Part shown: positions 19,101 through 26,549 of the stretch, piece after piece
Position numbering within the stretch: position 1 is the first letter of the stretch
Layout of the letters: every line of letters begins with the position of its first letter
Assembly (NCBI GenBank): GCA_002753335.1
Contig: PEAD01000012.1
Span: 22,725-86,724 of the forward strand
Length of the DNA stretch: 64,000 bases
DNA from: Nitrospirae bacterium MYbin3
Lineage (GTDB): Bacteria; Nitrospirota; Thermodesulfovibrionia; Thermodesulfovibrionales; Dissulfurispiraceae
Direction: 5' to 3'
Translations under genes and position numbers: made by a program
Notes under the pieces: model-generated
What the model saw: the letters and a program-made list of their open reading frames with translations, nothing else
Database searches by the model: none
Told to the model about the DNA's origin: nothing

Positions 19101-20697
19101 AGGCTCCGCTGCCCGTGTCGGCACTATCAAGATCGCTGGATATACGTTTCCGGTTACTCAGGAAGGCGTGCAATGCAATTTTGTGCTGTCTAAGAGCGCT
19201 CATAATTTTGGCGTTTCGGGTGGAGAGGGCGATGTCATGGTTTCGACCATCGATCCGAAATGCCCTCGTGATGTTGTCAGCAATGCCGACTGGATAAAAA
19301 TTACTTCAGGAGATTCAGGGACCGGAAGCGGAACCATAGGCTTTTCGGTGCCTGCCAATACAGGGGCACCCAGAAAATCTACATTTACGGTGTCTGGCAG
19401 GCCGTTCACCGTATCACAAGGTTCAGACTGCGCCTATGCTATTTCTCCTCTAAGCAAGTCTTTTAGTTTGTCCGGCGGCAGCGGTGAAATAGAGGTTAAG
19501 ACCTCTATGAGTACCTGCAAATGGGATGCAGCATCAGAGGTTGAATGGATCACCGCAAGCGGGTCGGATACCGGCGGCGGCAGGCTTCAGTTTTCGGTTT
19601 TGGCCAACAGCGGACCACCGAGAACAGGAACAATAACTGTTGCGGGGCAGCAGTTTACGGTCACTCAGGGTTCGGATTGCGGGTACGAGGTTTCTCCTAC
19701 AAGCCAAGCGGTTGGTTTAGGCGGAGGAACAGGAACAATAAACATAAAGACCTCTGCCGAATCATGCATAAGAACTGCTTTGAGCAATGCGGACTGGATA
19801 AATGTTACCTCCGGCTCGGAGGAAAAAGGTAGCGGTGCTATAACTTTTTCTGTTGCGGCCAACAGCGGGCCGCCAAGGACCGGGACTATCAGTGTTGCTG
19901 ATCAGTTGTTCACCGTTACTCAAGGTTCGGAGTGCGCATATACCGTATCCCCAACCAGCCAGTCTTTCAGCATAAATGGAGGATCTGGAGCTATAAGCAT
20001 AAAAGCCTCGCGAGGCGACTGCAAGTGGGAAGTTGCCAACAGCGCAGACTGGGTTGTATTGACCTCGCCACCTGCAGGAAGGGGCAGCGGTATTGTCCGC
20101 TTCACCGCGATATCTAATACAGGCCTGCCGAGAAGCTCTAAAATTGAGGTGGGAGGCGCCAAGTTTGCTGTATCGCAAGAGGGCTGCGGTTATACTGTTT
20201 CACCCGCTATGCTCAATTATCCTGCAGGAGGCGGAACCGCGAGCTTGAGCGTAAAAACAACCGGTGATAAATGCAGCAGGGAAATAAACGCGGTTGTTGA
20301 TTGGATAAATATAGGTTCAGGCAAGAATGAGTTAGGCAGCGGCAGCATTCTTGTAAATGTTTTCCCCAACAAAGGTCCTGCAAGGAGCGAGCAGATATTT
20401 ATAGGCGGACAGGCTGTGATGATTAAGCAGGATTCGGGCTGCTCGTTTAGTTTTTCGTCCCAGACTCAGTCTTTTGGAGCATCCGGAGGCCAGGGCAGCA
20501 TTTTCCTGAAGGCATCTTCGGATGTATGCATCCCTCAAGCCGTAAGCGGTTTAGACTGGATAGTGATCGATCCGGCAGTTGGTGAAAAATCTGCCGGAGT
20601 TGTAAAATATTCAGTATTGGCGAATACCACCGGCAAAAAGAGGGAAGGCTTTATAACAGTTTCTGGCAAAAGGTTTGTTGTAATTCAGGATAAATAA
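16183..20697 (+). CDS. Giant secreted protein: seven-repeat propeller plus eleven BACON-type domains
   Basis: The 1504-residue product has a signal peptide (cleavage likely after Ala42, NISFA). Residues about 43-420 are seven repeats of about 50 residues built on TYGG...ANSI.QTSDGGYIVAG.T.SFG...DIWVLKL, consistent with a seven-bladed beta-propeller. From Cys476 follow three BACON-like domains of about 85 residues (CxYxLS...W-I-I...GxxTVTQ), a Thr/Gly/Ser linker (about 731-780), then eight more from Cys822 to the end. Each BACON unit keeps two Cys, a likely disulfide. BACON domains are linked to carbohydrate, mucin or protease binding in secreted proteins. There is no anchor or sorting signal. 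An adhesion or scavenging role is inference. The start lacks a ribosome-binding site. Confidence 0.85.
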   Translation: MHAASGKYIQGFEHCLFRLFHNTLLYSLPVFLTLIFANISFAEEQWAKTFGGSGREEAYSVEQTSDGGYIVAGYTDSFGAGNEDVWVMKFDASGNIMWQKTYGGTDSDWANSIKQTSDGGYIVAGVTYSFGAGSSDIWVLKLYDNGSVQWQNTYGGTDSDFANSVSQTSDGGYIVAGVTYSFGVVNADAWVLKLAANGTEQWNTTYGGAGNDFANSIQQTSDGGYIVAGDTDSFYTDYADHRYENRNVWVIKLNPTGGVTWERIYQGTSFDFANSVQQTSDGGYIVAGYTWSSGAGNEDVWILKLADTGAHQWQYTYGGAYNDWAYSARQTSDEGFIVVGVTYSFNSANGDIWILKLYNNGTIQWQKSYGGVSGDGAYSIRETSDGGYIVAGVTYSFDAVSGDFWILKLPGSGSITFSAGSGASQNNTSSTLAASFIKSDVVTVFSTLNPVDNVSNTFVTPKDSLAAVASQREGTCSFTLSSDNKSYTSEGGVDNVTVAASLGSCTWQATTSSSWITITSATNFTGSGTMSYSYPVNTGAVRTGAIILGGKTLSVTQNGCTFALTYDNTSFSYSSGTRSIIISPSSQECTWEVVNNSSWISITNNTSGSGSYTLGYSVSANTASSMRTANITVAGQTVTITQEAICSYTLSSLEQAFTSTGGSGSVNVTATPSNCSWSVSKNANWITLTSATSGTGNGIVTYTVAGRSDSGPSFSGALTIAGLTHSVTQSAATSGQSNNLAGTSGSGTGSTTVTGTGTTGTTGTGTTGSSTTGTGGTTGQTATVVVGADTPIFATASDQVTTSSSQSESAAKAGVSVPGSGCLYTLSSSSVSMGPAGGTGSVTVSVSSKSANACTWIASSGSQWISITGGGSGAGTGVVSFFVSPNNGRERTGSLAIAGQTIVVTQEELPCTYSINPQGQAFSSFKGSGSVVVAAFPEYCVWDAFSSDSWLSVSFGDKGMGNGVVYYGVAENAGSAARVGTIKIAGYTFPVTQEGVQCNFVLSKSAHNFGVSGGEGDVMVSTIDPKCPRDVVSNADWIKITSGDSGTGSGTIGFSVPANTGAPRKSTFTVSGRPFTVSQGSDCAYAISPLSKSFSLSGGSGEIEVKTSMSTCKWDAASEVEWITASGSDTGGGRLQFSVLANSGPPRTGTITVAGQQFTVTQGSDCGYEVSPTSQAVGLGGGTGTINIKTSAESCIRTALSNADWINVTSGSEEKGSGAITFSVAANSGPPRTGTISVADQLFTVTQGSECAYTVSPTSQSFSINGGSGAISIKASRGDCKWEVANSADWVVLTSPPAGRGSGIVRFTAISNTGLPRSSKIEVGGAKFAVSQEGCGYTVSPAMLNYPAGGGTASLSVKTTGDKCSREINAVVDWINIGSGKNELGSGSILVNVFPNKGPARSEQIFIGGQAVMIKQDSGCSFSFSSQTQSFGASGGQGSIFLKASSDVCIPQAVSGLDWIVIDPAVGEKSAGVVKYSVLANTTGKKREGFITVSGKRFVVIQDK
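18400..18540 (+). repeat. Thr/Gly-coding low-complexity linker
   Basis: Within the large secreted protein gene, short ACAGG/ACCGG-type units encode a stretch of Thr, Gly and Ser. It separates the first three BACON domains from the other eight and is prone to length change by slippage. Confidence 0.75.
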
Positions 20698-20722
20698 GAA
20701 AATAACGATCAGGGAGGCTATA

Positions 20723-21841
20723 GTGAAAAAAGGGGTTTTGTTTTCTGTTTGTTTTTTTGTTATTGCGGCTTTTTTAGTCGGATGCGGAGCCAAGAAAGAC
20801 GATACAATTAAGGTCGCAGTTGCCGGCCCTATGACCGGTTCGATAGCCAAAATGGGATCAGATTTTAAAAACGGAGCAACAATTGCTGTTGAAGAATGGA
20901 ATGCCAAGGGCGGCGTATTGGGCAAGAAGATAGAGATTGTTATAGGGGATGATGCATCTGATCCCAAGCAGGCTGTTGCGGTTGCCAACAAGCTTGTCAA
21001 CGGAGGCATGGCAGGTATTGTCGGGCATTTCAACTCGAGCTGCTCCATACCTGCATCCGAGGTTTATAACCGTGCAGGTATTCCGATGATAACTCCTGCA
21101 TCCACAAACCCGCAGCTTACTGACAGAGGCCTTAAGGGCGTATTCAGGATATGCGGCAGGGACGACCAGCAGGGCAAAGTGGGCGCCGAGTTTGTGAAGG
21201 GAAAGCTCAACTCTAAGAAGGTCGCGGTCATTCATGACAAGACCACATATGGGCAGGGGCTTGCGGATGAGTTCAAGAAAAATCTTTCTGCCGCCACAGA
21301 AGTTGTTTATTACGGCGGCGTAACAATAGGTGATAAGGACTTCAAATCTGTGCTCACTTCGGTAAAGGAAAAGAAGCCCGAGATTATATACTTTGGAGGC
21401 GTTTTCCCCGAGGCTGGACTGATGGTAAAGCAGGCTAGAGAGATAGGGCTGAGCTCTCCGTTCATGAGCGGAGACGGCACGATAGATCCTAAGTTCATAG
21501 AGATAGCGGGTGAAAAGGCTGCCGAAGGCACGTATTTGAGCTTCAGCCCTGATCCTAAGAATATCCCGGCGGCACAAGCCTTTATCGAGAAGTACAAAGC
21601 TAAATTTGGAGAGCTTGGCCCCTATTCGATATACGCTTACGATGCTATGAACGCTTTGCTGACAGGGATAAAGGAAGCAGGTTCAGCCGATGGCAAGCCT
21701 GTTACCGACAAGCTGCATGCGTTGGAGTTTTCTGGGGCCCTAGGCAAGTACAGGTTTACCGAAAAAGGCGACATTGCCGGCTCGCCCTATGTAATCTGGA
21801 TAACAAAAAACGGCAAATTCGAGGAGCATTGGAAACCTTGA
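20723..21841 (+). CDS. Branched-chain amino acid ABC transporter binding lipoprotein
   Basis: The 372-residue protein is a periplasmic binding protein of the LivJ/LivK type. A lipobox (AFLVGCGAKK) places the lipid-modified Cys at about residue 21. The body shows the family features VAGPMTGSIAKMGSDFKNGA, GHFNSSCSIPASEVY, the substrate-site segment ITPASTNPQLTD, and SIYAYDAMNALLTGI near the C-terminus. Translation starts at GTG behind AGGGAGG. No permease (livH, livM) or ATPase (livG, livF) gene is in the window, so it is an orphan binding protein here. The substrate could be Leu/Ile/Val or another amide; the sequence does not decide. Confidence 0.9.
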   Translation: MKKGVLFSVCFFVIAAFLVGCGAKKDDTIKVAVAGPMTGSIAKMGSDFKNGATIAVEEWNAKGGVLGKKIEIVIGDDASDPKQAVAVANKLVNGGMAGIVGHFNSSCSIPASEVYNRAGIPMITPASTNPQLTDRGLKGVFRICGRDDQQGKVGAEFVKGKLNSKKVAVIHDKTTYGQGLADEFKKNLSAATEVVYYGGVTIGDKDFKSVLTSVKEKKPEIIYFGGVFPEAGLMVKQAREIGLSSPFMSGDGTIDPKFIEIAGEKAAEGTYLSFSPDPKNIPAAQAFIEKYKAKFGELGPYSIYAYDAMNALLTGIKEAGSADGKPVTDKLHALEFSGALGKYRFTEKGDIAGSPYVIWITKNGKFEEHWKP

Positions 21842-21843
21842 CA

Positions 21844-21873
21844 TTGACATAACATAGGCTAACTAACTATAAT
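21844..21873 (+). promoter_or_regulatory. Consensus promoter of rpmH
   Basis: A perfect TTGACA (21844-21849) and a perfect TATAAT (21868-21873) stand 18 bases apart, 31 bases before the rpmH start. The -35 begins 3 bases after the stop of the preceding gene. Confidence 0.85.
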
Positions 21874-21904
21874 TTTAGTTCAAATTTTTTTGGGAGGTTG
21901 AAGC

Positions 21905-22045
21905 GTGTCAACTTATACGACCTTTAATCCGCATAACAGCAGACGCAAAAAGACGCACGGCTTTCTTGTCCGCATGCATACGCCCGGCGGCAGAAAGATC
22001 ATCAAGAATAGAAGGCGCAAAGGCCGGAAGCGCTTGGCCGGATAA
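21905..22045 (+). CDS. rpmH: Ribosomal protein L34
   Basis: This short gene encodes 46 residues with the L34 signature: [18 protein letters not shown], then [12 protein letters not shown] and the final KGRKRLAG. It starts at GTG behind GGGAGG. L34 is a basic protein of the large ribosomal subunit. A consensus promoter lies upstream. In most bacteria rpmH is followed by rnpA, yidD and yidC; here only 21 bases separate it from yidD and rnpA is missing. Confidence 0.96.
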   Translation: MSTYTTFNPHNSRRKKTHGFLVRMHTPGGRKIIKNRRRKGRKRLAG

Positions 22046-22066
22046 CGGCGGACTGAAGCAGTATTC

Positions 22067-22276
22067 TTGAAGGCAGTTTTAATCTTTTTTGTAAAGTTTT
22101 ACAGATACGCAGTTTCGCCTATTCTGCCTTCAAGCTGCAGGTTTGAGCCTTCATGTTCGGCCTATTCGCTTGAGGCTATTGAAAAATACGGAGCCCTGAA
22201 GGGCTCTTTTCTTTCTTTTAAGAGATTGTTGAAGTGCCATCCATTTCATCCGGGAGGATATGATCCGGTTAGATAA
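22067..22276 (+). CDS. yidD: Membrane protein insertion efficiency factor YidD
   Basis: The 69-residue protein shows the complete YidD family pattern: [28 protein letters not shown], read in short blocks as SCRFEPSCS with its three Cys region, and [14 protein letters not shown] at the end. It is a small amphipathic protein at the inner membrane that aids YidC-dependent insertion. Translation probably starts at TTG 22067 (MKAVLIFF). It lies 21 bases after rpmH and 20 before yidC, so the three form one transcript. Confidence 0.93.
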   Translation: MKAVLIFFVKFYRYAVSPILPSSCRFEPSCSAYSLEAIEKYGALKGSFLSFKRLLKCHPFHPGGYDPVR

Positions 22277-22296
22277 ACTCCGGTTCACACGCAAGT

Positions 22297-23865
22297 ATGG
22301 AAAAAAGAATGTTTCTCGCCATAATCATTTCGGTTGCGATACTTATAGGTTCGCAGTATTTTTATATGCAGTTCATGCCTCCTCCGCCTCTTCCTGATAA
22401 TACGAGCTTAAGCGAAAAGAATACCAAAGAAACCCAGCCACAGCCGCCGCAACAGATGGCTGCAGGGACAACAGATGCACAGAAGCCCGCAAAACAGATT
22501 GCGGGTAAGCCTACAGCACCAGCGGTCGTTAAAGAGATTAAGGTTGAAACCGATTTTTATACGGTTGTTCTGACATCACAGGGCGCTTCGGTTAAATCAG
22601 TAGCGCTCAAACATTATAAAGACAAAGATGGCAAACCGATAGTTCTTAAATCGGATGATATGCTTAGACCATTGTCTTTAGGTCATGACGACAGCTTCGG
22701 TCTTGCAGGCGCATTGTTTAGCACCTCCAGTGGCGACATAACTCTGCAATCCCCTGCCAAACCGGCTTCGGTGGTTTTCGAATATTCGTCAGAAGGCCGT
22801 TCTATCCGCAGAACCTATACATTTATTTCCGGCACATATGGGATTGATGTCAAGGATGAAACGAGCGGTATTCCGTCATATTGGGTTGCTCTTGGCAAAG
22901 ATTTTGGCGTTTACGAAAAAGACGATTCGGTGCATTTCGGGCCGGTTGTTTTGAGGGATACAGACAGAGATGAATATACGCAAGGAAAAGTAAAGGAGCC
23001 CAAGGTTTACAATGCCGGAGTAAAGTGGCTTGCGCAGGAAGATAAATATTTCTTTGCCTCTATTATTCCTAAAGGGGCCCTGCAGGAGACCAAAATATGG
23101 GACAGGCAAAACGATATTGTCGCTGCGATTAAGGTTGGCGGCGGCTCGAACAACTATATGTTTTATGCAGGCCCCAAGGAACATGACAACCTGAAAAAGT
23201 TAGGAGTAGGACTGGAGCATATAGTTGATTTTGGAATGTTCTCGATACTCGCTCTGCCGCTTTTTTGGCTGCTTAAGGTCTTCTACAATGTGACGCATAA
23301 TTACGGTATTGCCATAACTATCGTAACTGTCATTGTCAGGATTCCTTTCATCCCTATAATCAATAAGGGACAGGCCTCGATGAAGCGTATGCAGGAGATT
23401 CAGCCGAAGATGGCCGAAATTAAGGAAAAATACAAGAACGACCCTCAGAAAATGCAGAAAGAAACCATGGAGCTTTACAAAAAGCACAAGGTGAATCCGT
23501 TCGGCGGATGTCTGCCTATGCTTCTTCAGATCCCGGTATTCTTTGCCCTATATAAGGTGCTGCTTCTTGCCATAGAACTCAGGAATGCGCCTTTAGCCCT
23601 TTGGGTGACCGATCTGGCATCAAAAGACCCATACTATGTGCTGCCTATAATCATGGGCGCCACAATGGTTATACAGCAGAAGATGACGCCTTCTGCAATG
23701 GATCCGATGCAGCAGAAGATGATGATGCTTATGCCGGTAGTATTTACTTTTATGTTTTTGACATTCCCGTCTGGGCTTGTTTTGTACTGGCTGGTAAACA
23801 ATGTCCTGAGCATAATTCAGCAGTACTTTGTGAACAAGAAGGCCGAAAAAACCGCCGCAGCCTAA
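22297..23865 (+). CDS. yidC: Membrane protein insertase YidC
   Basis: The 522-residue insertase of the Oxa1 family is in its long Gram-negative form. TM1 is at residues about 5-25, followed by a Pro/Gln-rich linker, a large periplasmic domain (about 85-320), and the conserved C-terminal membrane core with NPFGGCLPMLLQIPVFFALY (about 400-420) and FPSGLVLYWLVNN near the end. It inserts and folds inner-membrane proteins, alone or with Sec. No clear ribosome-binding site precedes the ATG, so coupling to yidD is likely. The presence of the periplasmic domain supports a diderm host. Confidence 0.97.
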   Translation: MEKRMFLAIIISVAILIGSQYFYMQFMPPPPLPDNTSLSEKNTKETQPQPPQQMAAGTTDAQKPAKQIAGKPTAPAVVKEIKVETDFYTVVLTSQGASVKSVALKHYKDKDGKPIVLKSDDMLRPLSLGHDDSFGLAGALFSTSSGDITLQSPAKPASVVFEYSSEGRSIRRTYTFISGTYGIDVKDETSGIPSYWVALGKDFGVYEKDDSVHFGPVVLRDTDRDEYTQGKVKEPKVYNAGVKWLAQEDKYFFASIIPKGALQETKIWDRQNDIVAAIKVGGGSNNYMFYAGPKEHDNLKKLGVGLEHIVDFGMFSILALPLFWLLKVFYNVTHNYGIAITIVTVIVRIPFIPIINKGQASMKRMQEIQPKMAEIKEKYKNDPQKMQKETMELYKKHKVNPFGGCLPMLLQIPVFFALYKVLLLAIELRNAPLALWVTDLASKDPYYVLPIIMGATMVIQQKMTPSAMDPMQQKMMMLMPVVFTFMFLTFPSGLVLYWLVNNVLSIIQQYFVNKKAEKTAAA

Positions 23866-23880
23866 GATTATGCTTACTAT

Positions 23881-23931
23881 ATAAAGGCATCAAAGTACAT
23901 GATCATGTGCTTTGATGCCTTTATATTTTTG
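23881..23931 (+). terminator. Long terminator hairpin after yidC
   Basis: A 20-base-pair stem (23881-23900 with 23905-23924, one G-T pair) with a GATC tetraloop is followed by ATTTTTG. It ends the rpmH-yidD-yidC transcript. Confidence 0.9.
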
Positions 23932-23973
23932 CTTTATCTGTAGAAATTTAGTATTGTAAAACAACTTTATTTT

Positions 23974-25215
23974 ATGGAGAGGTTTTTGAAGAAACCACTG
24001 GTATTTTATCTTATTGATGATGACTTGGATGTTTTGACCCTTGTTAGGTTTTTGCTGGAAGACGCCGGTTATCAGGTATATTCTTCAACTTCGAGCAAAA
24101 AGGCTGTTGAGGAGATAATCGCAAAACGCCCCGATGTGGTGTTGACAGACATAATGATGCCTGAACTTGATGGCTTTGAAGTCTGCAAAAAACTCCGTGA
24201 GGTCGACGAACTTAAGAACACAAAAATAATAATGCTCACAGCAAAGACATATGATTTTGATCGCAGAAGGGCGCATCAATTAGGGGCTGATGACTATGTG
24301 CACAAACCCTTTATTACAGAAACTTTTGTAGCACAAATAGAAGCATTGATAGCAGACCGCATGACCCTAACTTACTGGGGAGTCAGGGGTACACTACCTG
24401 TGCCGGGCAATAGAGCGCTGCGTTATGGCGGAAACACATCATGCGTTACGCTTTCTTTTAAAGATGATCAGTTTTTTGTTTTTGATGCCGGCACCGGGAT
24501 AAAGGAGCTGTCAGACCATCTGCTGTCTCAGGGAAAGTTGAAAAGCTCTGCGAAAATTTTTATTTCGCACCCTCATTGGGATCACATAAACGCTTTGCCT
24601 TTTTTTGCTCCAATGTACATACAGGGAGGAGAATTCGAGATCTGCGGGCCTCTGCAGGGCGATATGACAATGCGCGAGATGATAAGCTACCAGATGGACA
24701 GCATTTATTTTCCGATCACTATTCGTGAATTCGGAGCAAGGGTTTATTTCAGAAATCTTCGTGAAGAAAAAATATCATATGATGGTACGGACATATCAAC
24801 CATGCTTTTGACCCATCCTGGAAATTGTTTAGGGTATCGCATAAAGCGTAAAGACACCACTGTATGCTACGTGACCGACAATGAGTTGTTTCTTGACGGA
24901 GCTCCAGAATTTAATGCAACTCAATTCAATAAATTGGTATCTTTTGTGCAAGGTGCAGATATTCTTATCACAGACACCACATACAGTGATGAAGAGTACA
25001 AAACAAAGGTGGGATGGGGGCATTCCTGTGCAAGTCAGGTGGCTCGTCTTGCACATAATGCAGGAGTTGGGACGCTCCATCTTTTCCATCACGACCCCAG
25101 CCAAGACGATGATGCTATAGATAAAAAACTGGCTCAGGCAGAAAAGGCTTTAAAAGAGCTGGGATCTTCAACAAAATGCATCGCACCTGCAGAACGTGAC
25201 AGCTTTACCATATGA
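23974..25215 (+). CDS. Receiver domain fused to a metallo-beta-lactamase-fold hydrolase
   Basis: The 413-residue protein has an N-terminal CheY-like receiver (acidic cluster IDDDLD, phospho-acceptor Asp59 in LTDIMMPELDG, Lys in HKPF, residues about 8-125) joined directly to a metallo-beta-lactamase domain (from TYWGVRGTLPVPG). The metal motif is His199-x-His201-x-Asp203-His204 (SHPHWDHI), with later His/Asp in CYVTDNE, TDTTY, GHSC and FHHDP. The enzyme part resembles phosphodiesterase/PhnP-like members, so phosphorylation may gate hydrolysis of a small molecule; the substrate is unknown. The start could also be TTG at 23986, since GGAGAGG lies between the two. It is convergent with the Hpt gene. 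Confidence 0.85.
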   Translation: MERFLKKPLVFYLIDDDLDVLTLVRFLLEDAGYQVYSSTSSKKAVEEIIAKRPDVVLTDIMMPELDGFEVCKKLREVDELKNTKIIMLTAKTYDFDRRRAHQLGADDYVHKPFITETFVAQIEALIADRMTLTYWGVRGTLPVPGNRALRYGGNTSCVTLSFKDDQFFVFDAGTGIKELSDHLLSQGKLKSSAKIFISHPHWDHINALPFFAPMYIQGGEFEICGPLQGDMTMREMISYQMDSIYFPITIREFGARVYFRNLREEKISYDGTDISTMLLTHPGNCLGYRIKRKDTTVCYVTDNELFLDGAPEFNATQFNKLVSFVQGADILITDTTYSDEEYKTKVGWGHSCASQVARLAHNAGVGTLHLFHHDPSQDDDAIDKKLAQAEKALKELGSSTKCIAPAERDSFTI

Positions 25216-25243
25216 CGTGGATGCTGCTTCATAGACGCAGGAA

Positions 25244-25546
25244 CTACTCGTAAACTATTTCCAAACGGTCGAGGTAGTCAGTAAGTTCGTCGATCAGTTT
25301 TTTTATCTCAGTGCCGTCACCGCTTTTTGCTGCGCTCTCAAGTGTTCTGCCCATTTCGGTTATCTTGTCAAACCCATAACCGCTGCCCGAACCCTTCAGG
25401 TCATGACCTATTTTGCGCAAGCCATCATAATCGTTTTTTGCCAGCGCCTCACTCAACAAACCAATATCCCTGTGTCTGTTGTCGATATATCCCGGTACAA
25501 GGTCTGCTATATCAGGGTCGACCTTTACAATGATTTTCTCAGGCAT
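25244..25546 (-). CDS. Histidine phosphotransfer (Hpt) protein
   Basis: The 100-residue protein is a single Hpt domain. The phospho-accepting His is in the block GHDLKGSGSGYG (about residue 47), followed by the helix with MGRTLESAAKSGD. Hpt proteins carry phosphate from a hybrid kinase receiver to a final response regulator. It is the last gene of the minus-strand signalling operon, 16 bases behind the diguanylate cyclase and preceded by GAGGTG. The hybrid kinase two genes upstream ends in a receiver but has no Hpt domain of its own, so this protein is its natural partner. Confidence 0.88.
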   Translation of the reverse strand: MPEKIIVKVDPDIADLVPGYIDNRHRDIGLLSEALAKNDYDGLRKIGHDLKGSGSGYGFDKITEMGRTLESAAKSGDGTEIKKLIDELTDYLDRLEIVYE

Positions 25547-25562
25547 GTTTCACCTCACTTTA

Positions 25563-26549
25563 TTAACCTTTTCCATCATAATATTCCGCCCTGTTCCTTC
25601 CTTTTTCCTTTGCTTTGTAAAGAGCCTTGTCAGCTTCGTTGATAAGCTTTTCTGTTGATGACTCCATTGTCGGGACAACGGATGAGACCCCCAAGCTTAA
25701 GCTCACCAGACCGTATGAAGACTTGTCATGAGGAATACTCAGGGAAAAAATATTTTGACGCATCTTCTCTGCAAGCTGCATTCCGCCCTCTTTGCCTGTG
25801 TCTTGCAGCACAACGATAAACTCTTCTCCCCCATATCGCGCTACCAGATCTCCCGGTCTATGAACCGCAGCCTTTAAAACAGCCGCAACCTTTTTGATTA
25901 CTTCATCTCCGGCCTGATGCCCATGTGTGTCGTTATAGAGTTTAAAATGGTCGATGTCAGCCATGATTATTGACAGAGAGGCCTCATTCCTGACTGCACG
26001 GCGCCATTCTTCATAAAGGTAATGGTCAAGGAAGCGTCTGTTTGCGATATTTGTAAGGCTGTCGATGGCAGATAAAGTCTGCAGCATTTTGTTTGCGGTT
26101 TCGAGCTGCTGCATCGTCTCAAGCAGCTCTTTTTCGCGGGCTTTTCTCTGGTCCATTTCGTGCTTCAATCTCAGTGCGGAACTGACTCTCGCCAGGAGTT
26201 CTTCTTTTTTAAAAGGTTTTTTGATATAGTCCATAGCTCCAACTGCAAAGGAGTTCTGTAGATCCTGAACTGTTTCGTTGGCCGTGAGCATGATTATCGG
26301 GATATCTTTAAAAGCCTCGTGATTCTTAATTGTCATTGTAAGCTCGATGCCGTTAATTCCGGGCATCATGATATCCATTAGTATCAGTTCTATATCATTG
26401 TTAGGACTCAGATTCTCAGATAATCCGACAAAAGTCATTGCTTCTTCAGCAGAGCTGCAGCTAACTAAATCCTTATAGCCTGCGTTCTTCAGGAAGGTTT
26501 CTGTAATATTAATAATATCTCTGGAGTCGTCTATAATCAGAATACTCAT
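25563..26549 (-). CDS. Response regulator diguanylate cyclase (REC-GGDEF)
   Basis: The 328-residue protein has a receiver (IIDDSRD, Asp59 in [14 protein letters not shown] near 115) followed by a short helix and a GGDEF domain. The active site is intact as GGEEF at 240-244, and the inhibitory I-site RPGD is present at 231-234, five residues before it, so it should make c-di-GMP and be feedback-inhibited. It resembles WspR/PleD-like regulators. Its ATG overlaps the kinase stop (ATGA), which indicates translational coupling and a shared pathway. The next gene is the Hpt protein. Confidence 0.93.
   Translation of the reverse strand: MSILIIDDSRDIINITETFLKNAGYKDLVSCSSAEEAMTFVGLSENLSPNNDIELILMDIMMPGINGIELTMTIKNHEAFKDIPIIMLTANETVQDLQNSFAVGAMDYIKKPFKKEELLARVSSALRLKHEMDQRKAREKELLETMQQLETANKMLQTLSAIDSLTNIANRRFLDHYLYEEWRRAVRNEASLSIIMADIDHFKLYNDTHGHQAGDEVIKKVAAVLKAAVHRPGDLVARYGGEEFIVVLQDTGKEGGMQLAEKMRQNIFSLSIPHDKSSYGLVSLSLGVSSVVPTMESSTEKLINEADKALYKAKEKGRNRAEYYDGKG

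Noticed and set aside
16320..20690. CRISPR or DNA repeat array
   Set aside because: The periodicity is protein-coding (about 50 and about 85 codons) with diverged units and no spacers.
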